Counted from the first letter of the stretch, positions 55,022 to 63,895 are shown. The stretch: DNA of 64,000 nt from Bacteroidota bacterium (GCA_947452555.1 CANGDH010000008.1:45062-109061); one strand, 5' to 3'. Made by a program: numbers and translations. The notes: generated from the sequence alone by a model not told the origin.

Positions 55022-57463
55022 TTAATGAGGTTTTAGAATTAATTGTTCCTTACTTACTTTTTGAATGAGACCTTTTGTATAATAAGCTGGAAAATACTGA
55101 TCATTGGCCCATATATCAAATAAGTTGCGATAATAAGGACTGCTAGGGTCACCTGATTGACCTGGACTATTAATCATTAATGTTTTATCCCAGTCTTTGG
55201 TATCAATTAATAATCTAAAACTAGCTCCACTCATTTGATTGTCTGTAGCACCTGTAGATCCGGGTGTTTGTCCACTTCCGCCTCTAGGTAAAGGCCCTAG
55301 ATTAAGTTGTTTTTGCAAATCTACACTCACCAAAGAAGCTAATGGATGCTCTAGTGTAATATGTTTATATTTTGCTTGTCCATACTGCCAGGCTTCCATC
55401 TTAATTCCTAATTTTTTATTTAATGCAAGCAGCGCGTTTTTTAAGGCTTGTTCTAACAAAGCATTTCTTTTTTCAATCGCTTGATCTCCAAAATAATCAG
55501 TTGGATTTTCTAATCTTTTAATAATACTACTAATTTGAAAGCTGATATTATTTTTTACAGTTGCCGGAATAAATAAGTTAGTACACAAAGCAGCAATTTC
55601 TTTTTCCCATGCCGCATAGATTCCTGCAGGAATACTATTTTTATCTAATACAAAATTCCAATTAATTAAATAATTTTTTACTGTTACTAATGTACTATCC
55701 TTAATTACCATATCTTTTAACAAGGGTACAATTTTACTAGCCGGAATGGAATAGTAGTCTGTTTGCAAATTACCCATAGTGGCAAGATTCATTTTTGGAT
55801 TTTCTGCTAATACTTTATTAATTCTATTTCCTCTAAAAGGATCCGCCCAAGTATATCCAATTGCATCCCATCTTTTATAATCGTCTGGCGTTACATTCTG
55901 ATTGGCTGTTGCAAAAAAACCTGTTGTAGGATTCAACTGATGTGGCCTTTCTTTGATAGGTAAGAATCCAGCCCATTCATATCTGCCATCACCAGGCACA
56001 GGAACATATCCACTAAAATTTTTTCTTATGGGTATAATACCGACTGCCTGCCAACCTATATTTCCTTTTTTGTCAGCCCATATCATATTCTCTCCAGGGA
56101 TATGACTATAGGTACAGGCTTCTCTAAAGCTTTCCCAGTCAGTAGCTTGGTCTATTCTTAAGGAAGCGAGATATGGAGCACCGCCTGGTTCCATCCATGC
56201 TGCTTTTACAGCATAGGCTTTGTGATTGACCGAGTCGATATAACAAATTGGGCCATGCACTCCATACTTATAATCAACCTTAACGGTAGTACTATTTTTA
56301 ACTTGTATACTGTCCTGAATTGTACGCATATTCATCCACTTGCCTTTATACCAATATTGATTTAAATTATTTTTATTTAAATCATATACATATAAGTCTT
56401 CTCCATCGGTTTCAAAAATGGTTAAGCCCCATGCACCTTTTTCATTGTGTCCGATAGATACACCAGGTATTTCAGGCTCACCACCTCCAATCACATTCCA
56501 ACCGGGTGCCACTAAATGTACAATGTATCTTAAAGAAGGTACAGCCACTTTTCTGTGAGGGTCATTAGCCAATAGCGGGTATCCACTCGCTGATCTATTT
56601 CCTGCAATAATCCAATTATTACTTCCTTCCATTTCTTGACTTTGTAAAAACAAATCTTTCTCAGGAACCGTGGATTTATGCATTACCGCATCTTCGTCTA
56701 CTTCTCCAAAATCAGATTTTTGAAATACCAATTCATTTCGATACGCATTATAAAGTGAAAGAATATCCTTTTCCAATAAGGAAGTATTGATAGCAGTATC
56801 CATTGTAAGATTAGGTTGCTTAGGATGAAACCAAACAATGTCCTTTACTTTTTCTTCTCCTATCTTAGCCACTGCTCTTGCTATATTTAGTTCTTGCGTG
56901 ATATTGCCTAATAAGCCCTGATGTCTTGATATCACAATAGCTGCAGTCCATGCTTTGGGCTGAATATGTAATAATTTAAATTCCATTGGTAGACGGCTTG
57001 GCGTTAAATTTATTTCTTTAATATAGGCATTCACTCCTTGTACATAATCATTGATTATTGCTACTCCTCTTGGATGATATCTTTCCAGATCCTTTTGGAG
57101 ATTCCCTCTGTATTGAAACAATCTAGTACCTATATCTCTTTTCAATTCTCTTTCTCCTAAAATTTCTGCAGTAGTCCCAGTGGCTTGCCTTCTCCAAACT
57201 TCAAATTGAAACAATCTATCCTTAGCAGCACAATATCCTTGTGTAAAAAATAAATCATGTTCATTTTGAGCATAGATATGATTTACGCCCCATTCGTCTC
57301 TAAGTACTTCCACTTTATTCAAAAGTCCTTGTACTTTTAAATTTGTTTTCTGTGTACTTTTTGGTGTTGCATTTTGTGCAAATACTGTGGAAGTAGTTAT
57401 GGTCAATATTAGGGAGAGGATGGTTATTTTAAAAAAGTAAGGAGCGATTTGCAACTTTTCCAT
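55022..57463 (-). CDS. Penicillin acylase family Ntn hydrolase, exported
   Basis: 813-residue precursor. Signal peptide about 1-30 (ending TVFAQ), alpha chain to about residue 280, then the autocatalytic cleavage site Gly280-Ser281-Asn282-Asn283-Trp; Ser281 is the N-terminal nucleophile of the beta chain. Later SPGQSGDPSSPYYRNL and VHGPICYID are family hallmarks. These enzymes remove acyl groups from amides, including acyl-homoserine lactones and beta-lactams; no antibiotic role is implied. It starts a 14.5-kb minus-strand run with the M20 and molybdenum genes. Confidence 0.92.
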   Translation of the reverse strand: MEKLQIAPYFFKITILSLILTITTSTVFAQNATPKSTQKTNLKVQGLLNKVEVLRDEWGVNHIYAQNEHDLFFTQGYCAAKDRLFQFEVWRRQATGTTAEILGERELKRDIGTRLFQYRGNLQKDLERYHPRGVAIINDYVQGVNAYIKEINLTPSRLPMEFKLLHIQPKAWTAAIVISRHQGLLGNITQELNIARAVAKIGEEKVKDIVWFHPKQPNLTMDTAINTSLLEKDILSLYNAYRNELVFQKSDFGEVDEDAVMHKSTVPEKDLFLQSQEMEGSNNWIIAGNRSASGYPLLANDPHRKVAVPSLRYIVHLVAPGWNVIGGGEPEIPGVSIGHNEKGAWGLTIFETDGEDLYVYDLNKNNLNQYWYKGKWMNMRTIQDSIQVKNSTTVKVDYKYGVHGPICYIDSVNHKAYAVKAAWMEPGGAPYLASLRIDQATDWESFREACTYSHIPGENMIWADKKGNIGWQAVGIIPIRKNFSGYVPVPGDGRYEWAGFLPIKERPHQLNPTTGFFATANQNVTPDDYKRWDAIGYTWADPFRGNRINKVLAENPKMNLATMGNLQTDYYSIPASKIVPLLKDMVIKDSTLVTVKNYLINWNFVLDKNSIPAGIYAAWEKEIAALCTNLFIPATVKNNISFQISSIIKRLENPTDYFGDQAIEKRNALLEQALKNALLALNKKLGIKMEAWQYGQAKYKHITLEHPLASLVSVDLQKQLNLGPLPRGGSGQTPGSTGATDNQMSGASFRLLIDTKDWDKTLMINSPGQSGDPSSPYYRNLFDIWANDQYFPAYYTKGLIQKVSKEQLILKPH

Positions 57464-57486
57464 AATAGTCTTTTTAGTGACTATTA
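57463..57486. promoter_or_regulatory. Inverted repeat at the penicillin acylase start
   Basis: Arms TAATAGTC (57463-57470) and GACTATTA (57479-57486) are perfect complements with an 8-base spacer, immediately upstream of the acylase ATG at 57463 (minus strand). It is either an operator or a short leader hairpin. Confidence 0.35.
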
Positions 57487-57611
57487 AATTACTGAAATAT
57501 TTGGTAAGCTTAAGCCTATTTTAATATTACATCATTCTTAATTTTTTAATCCCTGCACAGAAACGGGGTTTTAAAACATATTCTGTAAATTACCTAGGTT
57601 AAAAGAAAATT

Positions 57612-58907
57612 ATGACTAAAAACTTCAAATTCTTAGGATTCATCTTTTTGTTATCCTCTTTTACAATGTGTAAGCAGAAAGAAACCAAAACTGATTTTGA
57701 ATTCGAATTAAAAAAAGAACCTACCATTTTTTTTAAGTCATTTGTAGATTGTAATATGGCCGAGGTTTGGATTGGTGATACCTTTCGCATTTTCCCTGGA
57801 AAATATGGAGAAGATCCATTATGGGGTTACTCTAATGAGTTAAAATATGCTTCAGGTAAGAATGCAGAAGAAGTATTTAATAAAAAATATGAGGAGTTTA
57901 AAGAACCTACAATGCCCTTAAACGTTAAACCTAATGCAGAAGGTTTACATGGTGCCGTTTGGTTTGAAACGGTTTATCAAGATAAGAAAGACTTTAGTGG
58001 AAAAACTTTATACGCATTATACCATAATGAAAATTATCCATTGACTCTGCCATTTATTAGCAAAACAGGCAAAGGATATATTGATAAAAATTGGCCCCAA
58101 GGATTAACTGGCGCTATGACACCTGCAGCAGTTTGTAGAATTGGCATTATGAAATCAACCAATGGAGGACTTAGTTGGGAAAATAAAGGAATTGTTTTAG
58201 AGGACAATCAAGAGAGAATGACTTTAAAACCACATAATAATTCTGTGACTTTTGCTGGAGGCGTAGGTGACCCTTCGGCAGTTGCTAGTGGCGATTATTT
58301 ATATATATTTTATGGAGAATATGGTTATCCGGGCACCTATGACCCACAAAATTTTAATGCTGAAAAAGAACAAGAAGGTCAATGCATAAGTATGGCTAGA
58401 ATTAAGTTAAGTGATTTGGATAATCCTACTGGAAAAGCTAATAGATATGATGGACAAGCATATAAAGCCAATTATGATGGAATAGGCAAACCCATTCGAA
58501 ATATACAAATTTCAAAATCTAATGGAGGTGGCCCAATTTCGGATAGTATTAGTAAATATTATTGGGGCCCTTCTGTAAGCTGGAATCATTATTTAAAAGC
58601 TTGGGTAATGTTGATGGCAAAATCCGAGGGCGCCTCCTGGAATGGAACCAGTATTTATATTTCATTTAATACCCATCCTGTTTTAGAGGAGAATAATTCG
58701 CAAGACTGGACAACCCCTAAATTAATACTAAGTAAACCAGGTCATACCATTTGGTACCCTTCTTTACAACCTATTGGAGATGATATTGCTACTAAATTAA
58801 AATATACTTCTTTACAGTTAGGAGAACAAGCAAGGCTCTTTTATAAAGATCAAACCAAGGATACCGCTGTCTACACATCTGAATATAGCATCAAATTCAA
58901 GAAATAA
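57612..58907 (+). CDS. Lipoprotein with beta-propeller (sialidase/GH43-like) fold
   Basis: 431 residues. A lipoprotein-type N-terminus with a poor lipobox (FTMC, Cys20) and then a propeller signature: Asp-box-like STNGGLSWENKG near residue 190 and a bladed repeat with GGVGDPSAVASGDYLYIFYGEYG. Proteins of this appearance include glycoside hydrolases and sugar-binding propellers, but catalytic residues cannot be assigned. It is divergent from penicillin acylase across a 148-base gap. Confidence 0.62.
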   Translation: MTKNFKFLGFIFLLSSFTMCKQKETKTDFEFELKKEPTIFFKSFVDCNMAEVWIGDTFRIFPGKYGEDPLWGYSNELKYASGKNAEEVFNKKYEEFKEPTMPLNVKPNAEGLHGAVWFETVYQDKKDFSGKTLYALYHNENYPLTLPFISKTGKGYIDKNWPQGLTGAMTPAAVCRIGIMKSTNGGLSWENKGIVLEDNQERMTLKPHNNSVTFAGGVGDPSAVASGDYLYIFYGEYGYPGTYDPQNFNAEKEQEGQCISMARIKLSDLDNPTGKANRYDGQAYKANYDGIGKPIRNIQISKSNGGGPISDSISKYYWGPSVSWNHYLKAWVMLMAKSEGASWNGTSIYISFNTHPVLEENNSQDWTTPKLILSKPGHTIWYPSLQPIGDDIATKLKYTSLQLGEQARLFYKDQTKDTAVYTSEYSIKFKK

Positions 58908-58997
58908 TTATTCTTTATTTGGAAGAAGCGTAAATAAGGAGCTAACTCCTGTTTTTAAATGATCGGAATTGAAATTTCAACACGCTCGTATTTATTT

Positions 58998-59549
58998 CTA
59001 TTGAGGAAATTGAACAGAGAAAGTCATTTTCATTTCGTTTTCAGTTTTCATCATCATTAGAGATGGTCGTTCAATTTTAAAATCTTCTAAAAGAACAATG
59101 AATTCACCAGAAACTTGAGTTTGTTTATTTACAGTTTCACGTTTTGCTTTAAAGCTGATTTCCTTACTCACACCATGAAAAACGATAACACCAATGACAT
59201 CTAAGTTATCTCCATCTTCTTTGATTGAGGAACTCACAAAACTAACATTGGGATATTTTATTGCTTCTGTAACCTCCATCATATGAGAATCTCTATTTGA
59301 ACTTTTACTATCAAAAGAAGAAACTTTAGAAACTAAAGCCACTTTAGTTATTTGACGAGTTTTATCATCAAACTGAACAACTCCGTCTATTTGATTGCTT
59401 ACTCCGTCCCAGCTATGCATTGGATGAACCATATGGTATGTAATGATAGAATTATGTTTATCAAGTTTTGAAGTTTTAATGTCAAAATTTGGATGTGCAT
59501 TTGATTGTATTACAATCAAAGAGCAAAGGATAAATAATACTTTTTTCAT
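58998..59549 (-). CDS. YceI family periplasmic protein
   Basis: 183 residues: signal peptide (VLFILCSLIVIQSNA) and an eight-stranded YceI lipocalin-like barrel (ITYHMVHPMHSWDGVSNQIDG, SFKAKRETV, LEDFKIERPSLMMM). YceI members bind isoprenoids or fatty amides and are often paired with cytochrome b561-like membrane proteins. Here the four-helix protein upstream is one base away, in keeping with such a pair. Confidence 0.87.
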   Translation of the reverse strand: MKKVLFILCSLIVIQSNAHPNFDIKTSKLDKHNSIITYHMVHPMHSWDGVSNQIDGVVQFDDKTRQITKVALVSKVSSFDSKSSNRDSHMMEVTEAIKYPNVSFVSSSIKEDGDNLDVIGVIVFHGVSKEISFKAKRETVNKQTQVSGEFIVLLEDFKIERPSLMMMKTENEMKMTFSVQFPQ

Positions 59550-59550
59550 A

Positions 59551-60174
59551 TTATAGTTTAATTACAATGATTGCTGCAGCAAATGATGCAAAAGTTGTGT
59601 ATGCTGCTGCCCTATGGTATGGTCTTAACTGTTTATTGGAACCATTATCCATTTGTGACGCTAATATATTAGTTGCTAACATTCCAGTCATGTGTACTAT
59701 ACTTAACCATTTATGCAAACGTATAGCTGACAGACCTCTATCTCTGTTGACCATGGGTGGTGGTGAAAATAGCGACATCACTGCAGTTAAAGAATAAGTA
59801 GCTGTAGTGAATGCAGCAATCCCAGCATGGGTTTGTTTTAAACTACTATTTGTAGGATCATTATACAACTTTGGTCCAACTATGGCTTCTCCCACAAGCC
59901 CAGCTAGTGTTGTAAATCCAAGTACCTGATGTGCAACTAACATTTTCCTTCTAAGTTTCATATCGTCAATTCTTACTTCAGGTGTTATTGGATGATTACC
60001 TCTCAGAAACCCATTTTCACCCCAAGCAAGTCTTTGAGTAAATAACATTTTTTGGGGAAGTACTTCTTGAACTGTGTCCTTTGTAGATTCTAAACTGTTC
60101 AGTAAGCTATCCGTTTGGGAGAAAACTACTCCAGAAATAATAGAAAGAATAAAAAGTAAGGTGACATGTTTCAT
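59551..60174 (-). CDS. Four-helix membrane protein with conserved histidines, linked to YceI
   Basis: 207 residues; signal peptide or first hydrophobic stretch (LLFILSIISGVVFSQ), then four predicted membrane helices. Each carries or adjoins a His: VAHQVLGFTTLAG, QTHAGIAAFTTA, LHKWLSIVHMTGM and YHRAAAYTTFASF. The layout recalls heme-ligating cytochrome b561, but I see no proven family. The single base between its stop and the YceI start implies one transcript, supporting a membrane electron-transfer or lipid role. Confidence 0.62.
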   Translation of the reverse strand: MKHVTLLFILSIISGVVFSQTDSLLNSLESTKDTVQEVLPQKMLFTQRLAWGENGFLRGNHPITPEVRIDDMKLRRKMLVAHQVLGFTTLAGLVGEAIVGPKLYNDPTNSSLKQTHAGIAAFTTATYSLTAVMSLFSPPPMVNRDRGLSAIRLHKWLSIVHMTGMLATNILASQMDNGSNKQLRPYHRAAAYTTFASFAAAIIVIKL

Positions 60175-60369
60175 AAAAAAGAATTAACCGAAAGTAAGCT
60201 AATTCTCTAAGCATCTAAGTGATGTTACTCATATAAAAAATCATACAAGTTAAAACGGTTTTTCTGTATTAATTGAAGGCTAAAAAGGAGCAATTCTCTT
60301 ATTATAATAAACAACTGACTTCTTAATTACAAATTACTTAAATTTATTCCAACGAAAACGAATTAAACC

Positions 60370-61014
60370 ATGGACGAGAACGAGAAATTAAATGACATTT
60401 GGACTGCTAGATGGGATGACAGATATAGTAAAGAGGAGTTCGCCTATGGGGAAGCACCGAACAATTATTTAAAAGCACAATTGACAAAACTACCGCTAGG
60501 TAAAATTCTTTTTCCAGCAGAAGGCGAAGGGCGTAACGCTGTATTTGCTGCTAAACTTGGCTGGAGCGTTTCTGCTTTTGATATAAGTAATGAAGGTAAA
60601 AACAAAGCCATTAAACTTGCCGAGAAAAATAATGTAACAATTGACTACCAAGTTGGTGCATTAGAAATATTAGATTTTAAAAGCGAGCAATTTGATGCAA
60701 TTGCCCTCATCTATGCACACTTTCCAGGTAATATCAAGTCTTTATACCATAAAATTTTTGATCAGTTTTTGAAAAAAAATGGAATTATTATATTTGAAGC
60801 ATTTAGCAAAAAACATCTTGACTATGTAATTGCAAATGAAAAAGTGGGTGGCCCAAAAGATATTGAAAGCTTATTTTCAATTGCTGAAATAAAATCAGAC
60901 TTCCCTAATTATGAGATTATTGAATTAGTAGAGCAGGACATTGAATTAAATGAAGGAATTTATCATAACGGTACAGGTTCCGTAATAAGATTTGTTGGAA
61001 GAAAAAAAGATTGA
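60370..61014 (+). CDS. Class I SAM-dependent methyltransferase (TehB-like)
   Basis: 214 residues. N-terminal [21 protein letters not shown] is typical of TehB/thiopurine-type methyltransferases; motif I reads [19 protein letters not shown] (Glu-Gly-Glu-Gly in place of Gly-x-Gly-x-Gly), followed by VSAFDIS and [10 protein letters not shown]. The non-canonical motif I is shared by this subgroup. Substrates of such proteins are small soft nucleophiles, including tellurite or thiols. No second gene of a tellurite operon is near. Confidence 0.78.
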   Translation: MDENEKLNDIWTARWDDRYSKEEFAYGEAPNNYLKAQLTKLPLGKILFPAEGEGRNAVFAAKLGWSVSAFDISNEGKNKAIKLAEKNNVTIDYQVGALEILDFKSEQFDAIALIYAHFPGNIKSLYHKIFDQFLKKNGIIIFEAFSKKHLDYVIANEKVGGPKDIESLFSIAEIKSDFPNYEIIELVEQDIELNEGIYHNGTGSVIRFVGRKKD

Positions 61015-61051
61015 TTATAACTGGGCATATTCTTTAACGACAATCAAACTT

Positions 61052-61486
61052 ATGAGCGATTTAAAAGCCGGAATTTATTTCAAAAGCACTGCCGTGTTGA
61101 TTGGCAGTTTCTTCGAGCATACAACCATTTTGCTTGTTAAACACAATGAAAAAGGGAGTATTGGATTTGTAACCAATAAACCCTTTGAAAAGTCATTGCA
61201 TGAACTAATTGAATTCAATCACGCAAAACCATTTCCACTGATGGATGGCGGCCCTGTTGATAGAGAACACCTCTTTGTATTGCACAAGCGCCCCGATCTT
61301 ATTGATGGGGGCGAACAAATATCCAATGGTCTTTATTTGGGTGGTAATATGGAGCAAGTGATAGAAGCCATCAACACCAAGGGAGTTCATGAACAAGAAA
61401 TTCAACTTTTTATCGGCTATTGCGGATGGGATGTGGGAGAATTGGAAGCGGAGGTGAAAGAGGGAAGCTGGACATTCAGTGATTGA
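61052..61486 (+). CDS. YqgE/AlgH family protein, short at the C-terminus
   Basis: 144 residues. Family motifs are AVLIGSFFEHTTILLVKHNEKGSIGFVTNKP, the GGPVDREHLFVLHKRPDLIDGG region and LFIGYCGWDVGELEAEVKEGSW. E. coli YqgE continues for about 35 residues past the GSW point; here the frame stops at GSWTFSD. I start at the ATG 61052 (MSDLKAGIY); the longer frame from TTG 60992 runs through the end of the methyltransferase. The family has unknown function. Confidence 0.8.
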   Translation: MSDLKAGIYFKSTAVLIGSFFEHTTILLVKHNEKGSIGFVTNKPFEKSLHELIEFNHAKPFPLMDGGPVDREHLFVLHKRPDLIDGGEQISNGLYLGGNMEQVIEAINTKGVHEQEIQLFIGYCGWDVGELEAEVKEGSWTFSD

Positions 61487-61534
61487 ACAATTGCGATGCT
61501 AGTAGCAGATTTTTCCCTCACGAAGGGCATGAAA

Positions 61535-62494
61535 TTAATTACTTGATATCTTATCCCCTTTCACAGGAGAGTAATCCGATTTCAATACTCCATTTACTTT
61601 AAGTTGATCAAAATAACATTTAGCTCCTGTTGCCTTTGTCATGTCTTCTACATTTTGTAAATGAAAATGTAAATGTGGCTCGGAAGAGTTTCCAGAATTG
61701 CCACATAATCCCAATAAGTCACCTGGGCTTATTTTTTGTCCCTGCTTTACAACAATAGTATGCTGTTTAAAATGAGCAAAGAAAGCATATTCACCAGCAG
61801 CTGTTTTTATTATAATTGTATTTCCTGGTATATAAATAGGATTTAGGACTCCAGGGACATTATCCTTGACTCCATCTACAACCAAAACCACTTCACCATC
61901 ACATGGCGCATACAACTCTTTGCCAAAAGCATAATAGTCTTCATTAGACTCCCCAGTGCCTTTGTGGGTAGAACCTTGCTCATCTTTAATCAAGATATCA
62001 AATGCATTTTTTTGAGCAACACTTTCTACATGATAGTTTTGCTCCTTCGTGTCTCCACCCCATGTAACTGTCCACTCCCCTTTAAACGGCAATTTCATTG
62101 TGGTAGCATTTCTTACAATTTCTTTTGCTTCATTATAGGGTTTAAATAATAAACCCGCAATCTCATTCTTTGAATTCAATGTTATTGTCATTCCTAAGAC
62201 TGCATTATCAAAAGTAGTTTCGTATAATGCTGATGCACTTTGTAATCTAATAAACCTTATTTTCTTAATAGATCCTAGTTGCGATTTCAACCCTGCACTT
62301 ACCTGTGTAAATTTTTCAATTGGCAAGGCCGCATTCATTTCTGCAGAAAACATCGCTATAATACTGTCATTTTTAGTTTCATTAAAAAAGGACACAAATT
62401 TTGTTGAAATATTTTTATAGTTGTCTTTTTCTATTTGAGCATTTACAATTTGAAACGACAAGAGTAAAACTGTTAAGATGAATAGATTTTTCAT
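61535..62494 (-). CDS. M23 family metallopeptidase (LytM domain), exported
   Basis: 319 residues with a signal peptide (LFILTVLLLSFQIVNA). After about 130 residues of a DUF3887-like domain (beginning KFVSFFNETKNDSI), the M23 core carries YHVESVAQKNAFDILI, the pocket LYAPCDGEVVLVVDG and the C-terminal HLHFH ligand motif in SGNSSEPHLHFHLQ. It probably cleaves peptidoglycan cross-links. The usual H(x)3D first motif is replaced by a spaced His...Asp (NYH, AFD) seen in some subfamilies. Confidence 0.85.
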   Translation of the reverse strand: MKNLFILTVLLLSFQIVNAQIEKDNYKNISTKFVSFFNETKNDSIIAMFSAEMNAALPIEKFTQVSAGLKSQLGSIKKIRFIRLQSASALYETTFDNAVLGMTITLNSKNEIAGLLFKPYNEAKEIVRNATTMKLPFKGEWTVTWGGDTKEQNYHVESVAQKNAFDILIKDEQGSTHKGTGESNEDYYAFGKELYAPCDGEVVLVVDGVKDNVPGVLNPIYIPGNTIIIKTAAGEYAFFAHFKQHTIVVKQGQKISPGDLLGLCGNSGNSSEPHLHFHLQNVEDMTKATGAKCYFDQLKVNGVLKSDYSPVKGDKISSN

Positions 62495-62508
62495 AATGGA
62501 AAGTTAAT

Positions 62509-62603
62509 GAAAAAATGAAGGCGTTGATTTATAATGGGTTATGTTTTCACAAAACCTAAATCAACCGATTTTAACCGATTTGAGGGGATTTTTCCTCACA
62601 CAG
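62509..62603 (+). repeat. Imperfect ~95-bp direct repeat, left copy
   Basis: Shares GCGTTGATTT, ACAAAAC, CAACCGATTT and TTTTCCTCACACAG in the same order and spacing as 63904-63999. Inside it the motif AACCGATTT is doubled 11 bases apart. It lies in the 309-base gap upstream of the M23 gene (62495-62803), which otherwise shows no gene or RNA. Estimated identity is around 75% by eye. Confidence 0.75.
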
Positions 62604-62803
62604 TTTAATTATTCAAATGACTTGTGAACTCTAGCCCCACTTATAGATGAAAGATGCAATTATTATGAGATGATTGAGTATGTGACTATTAGAAAATTAA
62701 AGTGTTGAACTTAGTGTCAAAATTCAGAAAGGGAAAAAATATTATTTATATTTCAACTAATTGAAAATCATAAATTACTTTAATTTTACAAATAATATAA
62801 TGA

Positions 62804-63251
62804 ATGAATATGAAATATTTGATTCCAAAACTTATAGATAACGATTTCAAAGGCAAAAATATCTCGTTGTATATTTTTTATTTGATTTCGCCTATTACAA
62901 TTATCAGGTCTTTAATACATATATTTGCACCAGATGGAGGAGCTAAAAGTATAGCAAATATACCATTGCATTTATATTCTAAAAATGCTTCAGATACTAT
63001 CATTCATATATTTTCTGAATGGGGATTAAGTCAATTAATTATGGGTATTTTATATTTAATTGTTTTATTAATATAAAAGTCTCATTCCTTTGATGTATTT
63101 ATTTTTAGTTATTGAATATTCAACTCGATTACTTCTTACAATTTATAAACCAATTGTAATCGAAGGGTATGCGCCAGGGGGAGTTGCTAATTATTTTTTA
63201 GTGCCATTATTAATTATACTCTTTATATTATCTCTTAAAAAGAATCAATGA
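62804..63251 (+). pseudogene. Frameshifted small membrane protein gene
   Basis: Two frames cover one protein. The first (62804-63076, 90 residues) ends GLSQLIMGILYLIVLLI then stop. The second begins at about 63072 in another frame, reading YKSLIPLMYLFLVIEYSTRL, continues PGGVANYFLVPLLIILFILSLKKNQ, and ends at 63251, overlapping the next gene start (63248) by ATGA. Joined as LIVLL-YKSLIPL it gives a continuous hydrophobic protein of about 150 residues. One base too many, or two missing, near 63071 explains it. Either a true pseudogene or a sequence error. Confidence 0.7.
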
Positions 63252-63592
63252 GATTTCTTATAGTCTTTATATCATTATTTTACTTAATTCAAAATTCTCC
63301 TGATTATGACATAATTGGGACATGGAATACCTTGAATGAGAATACAAAAATTCAAATTATAGAACAAAAAGGTTTGCTTATTGGGAGAATTAAATCATCT
63401 GATAATCCAAAAGCACAGGTAGGTAGATTAATTTTAAAAGACTTGATTAAAACAGGAAATTCATGGAGTGGTAAAATATACGTTGTTAAAAAAAATGAGT
63501 GGTGTGAAGTTGATATAACATCAAAAAAGAATATCCTGAATCTTAAAATTCATTTTGGATTTATTAATAAAAGTATAATCTGGGAAAAATAA
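63248..63592 (+). CDS. Short DUF2147-like exported protein
   Basis: 114 residues with a hydrophobic N-terminus (MRFLIVFISLFYLIQ) and the DUF2147 pattern: DIIGTWNTLNENTKIQIIEQKGLLIGRI and WSGKIYVVKKNEWCEVDI. DUF2147 proteins are small periplasmic domains of unknown function; the usual length is longer (about 140-150 residues). Its ATG overlaps the stop of the frameshifted gene by four bases, suggesting one operon. Confidence 0.6.
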   Translation: MRFLIVFISLFYLIQNSPDYDIIGTWNTLNENTKIQIIEQKGLLIGRIKSSDNPKAQVGRLILKDLIKTGNSWSGKIYVVKKNEWCEVDITSKKNILNLKIHFGFINKSIIWEK

Positions 63593-63733
63593 TTAAAAGA
63601 TGTAAAAAACTCACGCAGAAACAACAAAGGACCCACGATTTAACGAAAGTCCTTAGAAATGGTTCTAAGAAATTGCCTCGGGATTGCCAGCTTCGTTACG
63701 CTACGCTGTTTTCCCAAACAGGGCGCCTTACCC

Positions 63734-63775
63734 AAAGCCTTTCAACTTAACGCTTCGCGTTCAGTTGGCTTTTTT
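63734..63775 (+). terminator. Plus-strand intrinsic terminator
   Basis: Stem built from CAACT-T-AACGC (63743-63753), loop TTC and GCGTT-C-AGTTG (63757-63767), extendable by AAAGC/GCTTT outside, followed by six T residues (63770-63775). It is oriented to end the DUF2147 transcript, although 140 bases beyond its stop. Confidence 0.65.
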
Positions 63776-63791
63776 GCTTCTCCTCTGTTTA

Positions 63792-63807
63792 CGAAAGCGA
63801 GCTTTCG
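63792..63807. repeat. Short hairpin in the structured spacer
   Basis: CGAAAG (63792-63797) and CTTTCG (63802-63807) with a CGAG loop. With CTGTTT-TCCC-AAACAG (63706-63721), the terminator at 63734-63775 and that at 63829-63849, four hairpins occur within 150 bases. The gap 63593-63852 has no plausible gene. Confidence 0.5.
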
Positions 63808-63822
63808 ACACAGCTTCGAAAC

Positions 63823-63849
63823 AAAAAAGCCTGTCACGTTGTGACAGGC
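63823..63849 (-). terminator. Terminator downstream of the tRNA fragment
   Basis: Stem GCCTGTCAC (63829-63837) and GTGACAGGC (63841-63849) with a three-base loop. On the minus strand the hairpin is followed by six T residues (A6 at 63823-63828), the expected end of a minus-strand tRNA transcript. Confidence 0.8.
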
Positions 63850-63852
63850 TTT

Positions 63853-63895
63853 GTAGCGAGACCGGGATTTGAACCCGGGACCTCAGGGTTATGAA
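63853..63895 (-). tRNA. 3' half of a tRNA-Met/Ile2 (anticodon CAT), cut at the anticodon loop
   Basis: Read on the minus strand: anticodon loop TTCATAA, anticodon stem CCCTG, variable AGGTC, T-arm CCGGG-TTCAAAT-CCCGG, acceptor TCTCGCT, discriminator A. The 5' half is missing: bases beyond 63895 do not complete the stem (CCCTG on the plus strand is expected, GATTT is found). CCA is not encoded. The sharp loss at the anticodon loop is typical of a tRNA used as an attachment site. Confidence 0.75.

Noticed and set aside
55022..57463. Antibiotic resistance determinant
   Set aside because: Penicillin acylase family membership alone does not show beta-lactam activity; the context is amide catabolism.
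61535..62494. M23 protein lacking its first metal motif
   Set aside because: A spaced His...Asp pair (NYH, AFD) and HLHFH fit a known subfamily arrangement, so loss of activity is not supported.
63659..63872. Two overlapping ~60-codon open frames on the plus strand
   Set aside because: They lie in a hairpin-rich region running into the tRNA fragment, differ only in frame, and contain low-complexity or repeated words; no initiation signal or protein pattern.
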